Shown: in pieces, positions 58,189-64,000 of the stretch
Numbering within the stretch: position 1 is the first letter of the stretch
Layout of the letters: every line of letters starts with the position of its first letter
Source: Lederbergia panacisoli
GTDB lineage: Bacteria > Bacillota > Bacilli > Bacillales > Bacillaceae_C
Assembly (NCBI RefSeq): GCF_024626525.1
Contig: NZ_JANJGU010000007.1
Span: 1-64,000 of the forward strand
Direction of reading: 5' to 3'
DNA length: 64,000 bases
Program-made: the position numbers and the translations under genes
Notes under the pieces: model-generated
Databases searched by the model: none
Seen by the model: the letters and a program-made list of their open reading frames with translations, nothing else
What the model was told of the DNA's origin: nothing

Positions 58189-59664
58189 TTATTCTATTTC
58201 CAAAATATTTATGATTTCATTAACTGTTTTAGCTTGGACCATTTTTTCAATATTATTTGAATCTGAGCAAACTACAGCAATTTTAGATAAGATCTCAAGA
58301 TGGGCCCCGTCTTTTCCAGCAATTCCAAAAATCAAATAGGCTTTTTTACCGTTGAAATCAACTCCCTTAGGCACTTGAATGAATATAATTCCGGAATGGA
58401 TAACATCTTTCTTTGCTTCTTCTGTTCCATGCGGGATTGCGACACCTCGCCCCATATACGTTGAAATCATTTCATCTCTTTCAATCATGGTTTCAATATA
58501 GCTAACATTAACGTAACCCGCTTTGACTAAGGCGTTGCCTGCAAAACGAATCGCCTCTTCTTTATTAGTAAAATTTTGATATAGAAATATGTTTTCCTTA
58601 AGAAGGATGGGCGGACAATTTTCTACTAACATATGCAATTCCTTTCTAGACGTTTTCAGTATGGGAACGGAGATAAAAAAGGATACAATACCTGCAACAG
58701 CTATCCCTCCGATGTTTGCTATATATGCACTCGTATGATGTGGACTCAACGCCATGATCGATAGAAAGCTGCCAGGCGAAACAGGGCTGAATAATCCTCC
58801 ATCCATAAAAGTAAATGTTGCAACTCCACATATCCCACCGATGATGACTGCCAATATTAGCAATGGACGCATTAAAATATAAGGAAAATATATTTCATGG
58901 ATTCCACCGAAAAATTGAATGAGTGCCGCTCCTGGTGCCGTACGTTTTGCCGTTTCTTCCCCAAAAATACTGTAGGCAAGTAAAACACCAACCCCTGGTC
59001 CCGGATTTGCTTCGAGAAGAAAAAGGACGGATTTTCCAGTTTCAACAGCTTGTTCAATCCCAATCGGCAATATCATTCCATGATTTAGTGCATTATTTAA
59101 GAATAATAGTTTAGCGGGCTCTATCAAAATACTTGTAAAAGGAAGTAGTCCATTTTCGCTCATCCAATATATCCCACTCGTAAGCGCTTTTGTTAAAGAT
59201 GATACAATAGGACCTACCGCAAGAAATCCTACAATCGTAAGCAATCCAATTATGATGGTCACTGTGAAACTTTGAACAAGCGTTTCAAAACCTAAATTAA
59301 TCTTTCTTTCAATAATCCGATCGGTTTTTTTCAGAGAATAAGCGGCAATCGGACCTATGACCATGGCTCCAAGAATCATCGGAATATCGGAACTCACAAT
59401 TACACCGACCGTCGCAATCGAACCAACTACAGCGCCACGTTGATCATATACTAATTTACCACCTGTATATCCTATTAAAAGCGGCAGTAAATAAATGATC
59501 ATTTTATCAGCTATATTAGCAAGGCTTTCATTTGGAAAAAGTCCTGTTGGCACAAACAATGCTGCAAATAAGCCCCAGATAATAAAGGCTGATATATTCG
59601 GTATGACCATAGAACTTAGAAAGTTTCCTAACTTTTGGATTTTCATCTTTAATTGTTGACTCAT
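58189..59664 (-). CDS. Mannitol-type PTS permease, IIC-IIA fusion lacking IIB
   Basis: A 491-aa protein closely following the mannitol permease MtlA in its IIC domain (residues 1-340: NISAFIIWGLFAALFVPTGL, LLPLLIGYTGGKLVYDQRGA, ALNHGMILPIGIEQAVETGK, LFLLEANPGPGVGVLLAYSI, FGGIHEIYFPYILMRPLLIL) and IIA domain (345-491; KEEAIRFAGNALVKAGYVNV and the phosphorylated His in GVAIPHGTEEAKKD). In MtlA a IIB domain with a phosphocysteine loop sits between them; here IIC runs straight into IIA and no Cys-loop is seen. IIB must be supplied in trans, or the substrate differs. It heads the carbohydrate operon in front of GH3. Confidence 0.88.
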   Translation of the reverse strand: MSQQLKMKIQKLGNFLSSMVIPNISAFIIWGLFAALFVPTGLFPNESLANIADKMIIYLLPLLIGYTGGKLVYDQRGAVVGSIATVGVIVSSDIPMILGAMVIGPIAAYSLKKTDRIIERKINLGFETLVQSFTVTIIIGLLTIVGFLAVGPIVSSLTKALTSGIYWMSENGLLPFTSILIEPAKLLFLNNALNHGMILPIGIEQAVETGKSVLFLLEANPGPGVGVLLAYSIFGEETAKRTAPGAALIQFFGGIHEIYFPYILMRPLLILAVIIGGICGVATFTFMDGGLFSPVSPGSFLSIMALSPHHTSAYIANIGGIAVAGIVSFFISVPILKTSRKELHMLVENCPPILLKENIFLYQNFTNKEEAIRFAGNALVKAGYVNVSYIETMIERDEMISTYMGRGVAIPHGTEEAKKDVIHSGIIFIQVPKGVDFNGKKAYLIFGIAGKDGAHLEILSKIAVVCSDSNNIEKMVQAKTVNEIINILEIE

Positions 59665-59763
59665 TTACCACTTTCCTCCATCATACTTTACACCTACAAT
59701 GTTAAAGTAGAAACCTTTATCTATCAATACCGATTTTATTATCTCAACTACAGATTTCATTAA

Positions 59764-59793
59764 ATTACATTCTTCTACCTAAATCAATGACAA
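59764..59793 (-). promoter_or_regulatory. Candidate promoter of the carbohydrate operon
   Basis: Minus-strand -35 TTGTCA (59788-59793) and -10 TGTAAT (59764-59769), 18-bp spacer, about 100 bp before the PTS gene. No cre site or antiterminator hairpin is obvious in 59665-59926. Confidence 0.4.
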
Positions 59794-59926
59794 TATAGAT
59801 TATTAAGATCCCTTTTCGGGTATGTATTACAACATGGAAAAACTGATAATATCCCTATAGAGATAGTCCCAATATCGTGCTATTCTAAAGTGTGCGGTTA
59901 TTTTTCCACCAGTGGAGGAAAGTGTT

Positions 59927-60958
59927 ATGAAATTAAATCATTTACGAATTTTGCCAATACTTCTATTAGCCATTTTTATTATCTTTCAAAGTGGATGTAG
60001 CTTTATAAATAGAGGAAATATCGATCGTTCAAATCTTGCTTCTAATGAAAATGGCGGTACTAAACTGTCAGAAACGATAATGGATCAAGAAAAGTCTACC
60101 GTGGAAAACCCACTACAGGAAGAAAAAAAGGAAGATAGAACCGAAAACTCTAAAGCTGGAAATCAGATAAAGCAAGTTAGTGAGATTGAAAGCCAAACAG
60201 AAGAGACCAGTGATTTCCAAGTTGGAAAACAGGATAATCGAAATGAAAAGCAAACAGAGGAAATAGCAGTTGAATCGAAGGAAAACCGAGTCGTTTCTAA
60301 AGCGCCCAAGGCGGAAAAATTAGGTCAGTCAAAAAAAACGAGTGAAGATGCCATCCAGGTTGTAGGTCAGCCCGAGGTCATTACCGTACTCGTCAATAAA
60401 CAGAATAAACTTCCGGACCATTACGCCCCGAAAGATTTAGTCTACCCTAATGTCCGGTTCATTTTTAGCGGCAATCCTGAAAAAAAGAAAATGCGTAAAG
60501 AAGCTGCAAGAGCTTTAGAAAAAATGTTCGCAGGAGCTGAAAAAAACGGAATCCTTTTAGCCGGAGCATCGGGATATCGTTCCCAAGCTACTCAGGAAAT
60601 ACTTTACAATAGCTATGTGAGAAGAGACGGAAAAGCAGCAGCTGATCGATATAGTGCGATTCCTAGCCATAGTGAGCACCAGACCGGTTTGGCAATGGAT
60701 ATTTCAGGCATTAACGGAAAATGCGCTGCAATGGACTGCTTCGGAGGTTCACCTGAGGCTGATTGGCTGGCGGAGCATTCACACGAATACGGATTTATCG
60801 TTCGCTACCCAAAAGGAAAAGAACATATTACCGGATATCAATATGAGCCGTGGCATATGCGTTATATCGGTATAGAAATTGCAAAGGAAATTTTTGAAAA
60901 AGACATTACTTTAGAAGAATATTTTGACGAAGCTATTCCGATTAACGCAGGTAAATAG
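59927..60958 (+). CDS. VanY-like D-alanyl-D-alanine carboxypeptidase lipoprotein
   Basis: A 343-aa M15-family zinc peptidase. A lipoprotein signal ends at QSGC (Cys about residue 25), and a Glu/Lys-rich linker of some 130 residues spans the wall. The catalytic domain shows LLAGASGYRSQATQEILYNS, PSHSEHQTGLAMDIS (zinc His and Asp), FGGSPEADWLAEHSHEYGFI and YEPWHMRYIG (catalytic Glu and zinc His). It trims the terminal D-Ala of peptidoglycan stem peptides. The start ATG at 59927 follows GGAGG by nine bases; a GTG at 59912 overlaps the ribosome site. Confidence 0.92.
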   Translation: MKLNHLRILPILLLAIFIIFQSGCSFINRGNIDRSNLASNENGGTKLSETIMDQEKSTVENPLQEEKKEDRTENSKAGNQIKQVSEIESQTEETSDFQVGKQDNRNEKQTEEIAVESKENRVVSKAPKAEKLGQSKKTSEDAIQVVGQPEVITVLVNKQNKLPDHYAPKDLVYPNVRFIFSGNPEKKKMRKEAARALEKMFAGAEKNGILLAGASGYRSQATQEILYNSYVRRDGKAAADRYSAIPSHSEHQTGLAMDISGINGKCAAMDCFGGSPEADWLAEHSHEYGFIVRYPKGKEHITGYQYEPWHMRYIGIEIAKEIFEKDITLEEYFDEAIPINAGK

Positions 60959-60961
60959 AGT

Positions 60962-61000
60962 GCAAAAGCAGATCTTGGGTAGCATCCCTGATCTGCTTTT
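60962..61000 (+). terminator. Terminator of the carboxypeptidase gene
   Basis: AAAAGCAGATC pairs with GATCTGCTTTT, 15-base loop; the T-rich tail continues as ACTTATTTATTTT. Confidence 0.75.
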
Positions 61001-61002
61001 AC

Positions 61003-61361
61003 TTATTTATTTTCGATTAAGCCTATTCCGATTCCTGTTGGGTCCACTAAATAACTAAATAAAAACGATCAAATTCCATCTTATCCCGAACAATCATCGC
61101 TCCATATTCCACTGCCTTGGCGATAGATTGATCAATCGAGTCTACCTCGATATGAATTCTTGTACCAAATGGATAATCATTTGGACCTTTAGCAATCCCT
61201 CCGTTAATTCCAGTATATGCATAACTGCCAGTAGTGACAGATCGATAATCCCAATGCGGTTCAGCGACTTTCCACCCGAATACATTAGAATAAAACTCCG
61301 CAGCTTTTTCAGGATGTTGACTATTTAGTTCAAATCCAATTACTTTACCCATTTTGATCAC
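61003..61361 (-). pseudogene. VOC-family protein frameshifted by an 8-bp duplication
   Basis: The frame from 61361 reads as a normal VOC protein (GKVIGFELNSQHPEKAAEFY, then VFGWKVAEPHWDYRSVTTGS) until residue 104, where it ends in FYLVI and stop. The expected family ending DPTGIGIGLIEN follows in another frame down to a TAA at 61003. The junction holds a perfect tandem duplication of an 8-bp word (TATTTAGT on the minus strand; 61046-61061). Removing one copy restores FYLVDPTG and a protein of about 116 aa. The change may be reversible by slippage, so this is a potentially switchable gene rather than clear decay. Confidence 0.8.
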
Positions 61362-61541
61362 CTACTTCCATTTAGAGTTCATCAGTTAGATTTTCTCCAT
61401 CAACCTTAAGAATTCCTCCCAAATTAAAGATAGGCAATGTACAATGCTACTCGGATAAGAATGTCGGAAATTTTAATATTTGTGCTGAATATGTCGAATT
61501 CAATTATTTTAATGTATCAAAATTTTCGCTGCCAATAATAA

Positions 61542-61577
61542 ATGGACTCCCCATAAAACCAGAGAGTCCATTTTTTT
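61542..61577. terminator. Bidirectional terminator
   Basis: ATGGACTC pairs with GAGTCCAT, followed by seven Ts on the plus strand and ATTTATTATT on the minus strand. It serves the membrane-protein gene ending at 61587. The region 61362-61541 shows no gene. Confidence 0.75.
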
Positions 61578-61586
61578 GATAAGTGG

Positions 61587-62120
61587 TCAGCCCTTGAAAA
61601 AAGGCGCTTGTAAAAAAAGTAAATAACAAAGAAGAAAAAATAACGGGCCTACCAAAAATGGATTTTGAAGAATGTTAATTAAGAAGTTTCGTTTTTTCAT
61701 GTATGTAAAAACCTCAAAAAGGATCATCAAACTAATAAATACGACTATTGTAAACATAATCATAATGATACGATCCCAGTCTATCGGACTTAGCATAACG
61801 CCAAGCATAGCTCCCATCATCCCCGCCATAATGCCAGACAATAATCCTTCAAATACAGCTAGAAAAGAAAAGAATATACCTATAATAATTCCAATGACGG
61901 ATCCGACTCCCATCCCGATTACCGTTGCCAATAACATATTGTCTTGAAATAATATCCCCATTAACGTTCCCGCAAATAGGCCGATTCCCATCGAAATGGA
62001 CATCGTAAACAACATTCCGTGCATGCTGCTTACTTTTTTTCTAACAATAAAAGCTGAAATACCAGTACCAGCCGAAATGGCAAACAAAAGAAAACACAGT
62101 AGTATTAAGGAATTAGACAT
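61587..62120 (-). CDS. Hypothetical multi-pass membrane protein
   Basis: A 177-aa protein with five or six hydrophobic helices rich in Gly and Met (GIGLFAGTLMGILFQDNMLL, VIGMGVGSVIGIIIGIFFSF, GIMAGMMGAMLGVMLSP). The glycine zippers suggest tightly packed helices, but I recognise no family with known function. The start at 62120 follows GGAG by nine bases; a frame from 62177 adds a hydrophilic Thr/Cys-rich segment without a ribosome site. Confidence 0.75.
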   Translation of the reverse strand: MSNSLILLCFLLFAISAGTGISAFIVRKKVSSMHGMLFTMSISMGIGLFAGTLMGILFQDNMLLATVIGMGVGSVIGIIIGIFFSFLAVFEGLLSGIMAGMMGAMLGVMLSPIDWDRIIMIMFTIVVFISLMILFEVFTYMKKRNFLINILQNPFLVGPLFFLLCYLLFLQAPFFKG

Positions 62121-62253
62121 CCGTATCATCTCCGGCGTTTTTGTACAAGTATATGATTCGCCGGACTGAATCTGCACAATAAATTAATTAGAATAGACGC
62201 TTTTTTATTTAATCCAGTCATAAGGTGTATATGAGGTTAAAAAGTATAATAGG

Positions 62254-63102
62254 TTATACATTCTGTACGTTAGTTAAAGATCGCAAAGCGTTTTTCAAAC
62301 TTTTTTCAACTAAAATTCCATCAAAGTTAATTCCTAAATGAACGATAGCTTGAGCTATTTCGGGACGCAATCCTGTTAAAATAGTCTCGACTCCAATTAA
62401 TTTCAGTGAATTAGTAACTTGAAAGAGTTCGTTGGCGACCATAGTATCCATCATAGGGACTCCGGATAAATCGATGATTAAAAACTGATTTTCCAAATCG
62501 GCACAACTATTTAATGTGTTTTCTTTTAATATTTTCGCACGATGGGTATCAAGATCCCCGATTAAGGGAAGGATCGCAATTTCATCAGTAAGTGACACAA
62601 CAGGTACAGAATATTCTTGTATCGCTTTTTGAGCTAGTTCTAATGTTTTTCTATGATTTTCTACAAATGATATACTAAAAATATACCCGGCGTGATCGAT
62701 AAGAGGATCGATAATACGGTTTACAACAATAACGTCTTCGCCCTTTATATTATATTCCTTTATGATCTCTATTGCCATATCCCAAAGCACTGTTCTCCAA
62801 GACGTCAAAGTCTTTAAGGCTTCATCGAGCGAAAGTTGAAAATCTACAGCTACCGTCCCTGATACTGTTGCCCATTGTGTGATATTGTCCCACACGGATT
62901 CCATATCATTTTTCTTAACAGCTTCACCTAGAAATACCAAAAACTCCGCTCGCCATTTATGTAGTTCTTTCATTTGTTCATGGTCCATAAATGAATCCAC
63001 AAAACTTTTATCGAATATTTCATTTAAACGTACAGCTGCTGGATAACTATTTTCGATAATATAATCGCCGAATAGTATGTTAAAACTCTTTTTCTCTTCC
63101 AA
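62254..63102 (-). CDS. RsbR-type stressosome co-antagonist
   Basis: A 282-aa paralogue of RsbRA. Residues 1-150 form a non-heme globin-like sensory domain, and residues 160-275 the STAS domain. The STAS part has the family signature VVSLTDEIAILPLIGDLDTH, with the Thr residues that RsbT phosphorylates in RsbR proteins (SLTDE and DLDTH), then FLIIDLSGVPMMDTMVANEL. With RsbS and RsbT, such proteins build the stressosome that switches on sigma-B. No rsb gene lies next to it, so it is an orphan paralogue, as in B. subtilis rsbRB, rsbRC and rsbRD. Confidence 0.92.
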   Translation of the reverse strand: MEEKKSFNILFGDYIIENSYPAAVRLNEIFDKSFVDSFMDHEQMKELHKWRAEFLVFLGEAVKKNDMESVWDNITQWATVSGTVAVDFQLSLDEALKTLTSWRTVLWDMAIEIIKEYNIKGEDVIVVNRIIDPLIDHAGYIFSISFVENHRKTLELAQKAIQEYSVPVVSLTDEIAILPLIGDLDTHRAKILKENTLNSCADLENQFLIIDLSGVPMMDTMVANELFQVTNSLKLIGVETILTGLRPEIAQAIVHLGINFDGILVEKSLKNALRSLTNVQNV

Positions 63103-63255
63103 GGTTCAGACCTCCCACCCTTTTAAAATAAATGTATCATATTAATTGAAAATAATAGAGGTACTTTTGTAGCTGCCAATAGCATCATTTCTTATTACTG
63201 GTGGTTATCTCGACTTTTTTGGCTACCATTTTAGATTATTAGTATTCACTCTTAC

Positions 63256-63288
63256 AAAAAAACAGCCCTGTAACAAATCACAGGACTG
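63256..63288 (-). terminator. Terminator of the aldo/keto reductase gene
   Basis: CAGCCCTG (63263-63270) pairs with CAGGACTG (63281-63288), one G-U pair, followed by seven Ts on the minus strand. Confidence 0.88.
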
Positions 63289-63317
63289 CATATTTTTATT
63301 TTCAATAGATACTTTTA

Positions 63318-64000
63318 TTATATCGTCACTGCACTTGGATGATCATCTTTTACAATATCAAGCGACGCTGCTCTAGCATTTATTTCAACTTGCTCAGGGC
63401 TCTTACAGCCAGGGATAACCGTTGTAACTGCTGGATGTTGTAGGCACCATGCCAAAGCCCATTCAGCCATGTTGACTCCTTCAGGCACCTCGTTTTGTTG
63501 AATTTCTTCAACAAGGCGAAGCTTTTCATCCACTTCTTCGCGATTGCGACCTTTTCTTACATTGTCACTAAAAACAGTCCCTGGCTTGTATTTACCACTT
63601 AGAAATCCGCTGGCCAAAGGAACACGAGCTAGCACGCCTAAGTCTTGCTCAATACAAGAAGGAAATACTTCCTTTTCAGGAACTTGGTCAATTCTGTTAT
63701 ACACAACTTGAATTGCTTTCGCATTAAGCTCAGTTGCTTTTGATGTTTGATAGATATTCGCATTGCTGCCAATCGAAATCCCTAAGTTTCTAATCTTCCC
63801 AGCCTGTACTTGCTTGTCCAACATCGTCCACAATTCATCATTATCAAAATCTTCATCTGATCCAGAATGGAATTGATAAAGATCAATGTAATCAGTCTGT
63901 AAAGCCTTAAGAGATTCTTCTAATTGTACGCGAACCGCATCCACACTCCACGCATTTTCCCAATGGTCATGCCATTTGTGGCCAAACTTGGAAGCGACTA
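63318..64000 (-). CDS. Aldo/keto reductase, 5' end beyond the window
   Basis: The C-terminal 227 or so residues of an aldo/keto reductase. The frame is open to the window edge; upstream of the first internal Met it reads VASKFGHKWHDHWENAWSVD, so the start lies outside. Visible: LQTDYIDLYQFHSGSDEDFD (the catalytic-His region), LGISIGSNANIYQTSKATEL, QVVYNRIDQVPEKEVFPSCI, LGVLARVPLASGFLSGKYKP and VIPGCKSPEQVEINARA (NADPH binding). It reduces aldehydes or ketones with NADPH; the substrate is not inferable. Confidence 0.9.
   Translation of the reverse strand, partial: VASKFGHKWHDHWENAWSVDAVRVQLEESLKALQTDYIDLYQFHSGSDEDFDNDELWTMLDKQVQAGKIRNLGISIGSNANIYQTSKATELNAKAIQVVYNRIDQVPEKEVFPSCIEQDLGVLARVPLASGFLSGKYKPGTVFSDNVRKGRNREEVDEKLRLVEEIQQNEVPEGVNMAEWALAWCLQHPAVTTVIPGCKSPEQVEINARAASLDIVKDDHPSAVTI

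Overview
The window is AT-rich chromosomal DNA from an endospore-forming, low-GC Gram-positive bacterium of the order Bacillales (Bacillaceae or a close relative). The support is a CotD-like coat protein, an RsbR-type stressosome protein, UvsE, MprF, a PfeT-type iron pump with PerR and Fur boxes, sigma-A promoters, AGGAGG ribosome sites and several TTG/GTG starts. I cannot name the genus. Most genes lie on the minus strand.

Layout. 0.1-2.4 kb: a MerR/TipAS regulator and a PlcR-like HTH-TPR regulator followed by a small secreted protein made of six near-identical 18-residue repeats; this looks like a quorum-sensing pair with a multicopy pheromone precursor and is the most interesting item. 2.7-5.7 kb: a PadR / HAAS / DUF4097 operon and an MscS channel. 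5.7-13.2 kb: an MFS exporter, an accessory-looking cluster (APH-like kinase, Asp-box propeller, two nucleotidyltransferases, GNAT), a peptidoglycan deacetylase lipoprotein, six copies of one 18-20 bp palindrome and a higher-order tandem repeat. 13.4-20.6 kb: small enzymes and lipoproteins, a glycosyltransferase / DedA / patatin membrane-lipid operon, a DUF2161 protein and DinB. 20.6-24.5 kb: tRNA-Ser(CGA), CotD-like protein, a 51-bp hairpin repeat array, and selU-selD (2-selenouridine tRNA modification). 24.6-41.1 kb: AEC transporter, UvsE, MMPL transporter with divergent TetR regulator, MprF, EcsC, a YhgE/Pip gene broken by an amber codon, a DinG-like Fe-S helicase, a second PadR operon, and a glutathionyl-hydroquinone-reductase-like gene broken by a frameshift. 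41.4-45.5 kb: a second 51-bp hairpin array, pfeT with its regulatory region, arylamine N-acetyltransferase and a CPBP protease. 45.5-48.3 kb is decayed DNA with a possible recombinase remnant, TraX and a multiply frameshifted gene.

48.5-59.7 kb is one long carbohydrate locus read leftward: a mannitol-type PTS IIC-IIA protein without IIB, GH3 beta-glucosidase, LacI regulator, ABC sugar importer (binding protein and two permeases), GH65 disaccharide phosphorylase and beta-phosphoglucomutase. Imported disaccharide would be phosphorolysed by GH65 to beta-glucose-1-phosphate and glucose, and PgmB would send the phosphate ester to glucose-6-phosphate. 59.9-64 kb: a VanY-like carboxypeptidase, a VOC gene frameshifted by an 8-bp tandem duplication, a membrane protein, an RsbR paralogue and an aldo/keto reductase cut by the window edge.

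All family names come from reading the translated sequences and motifs by eye; no database search was run.
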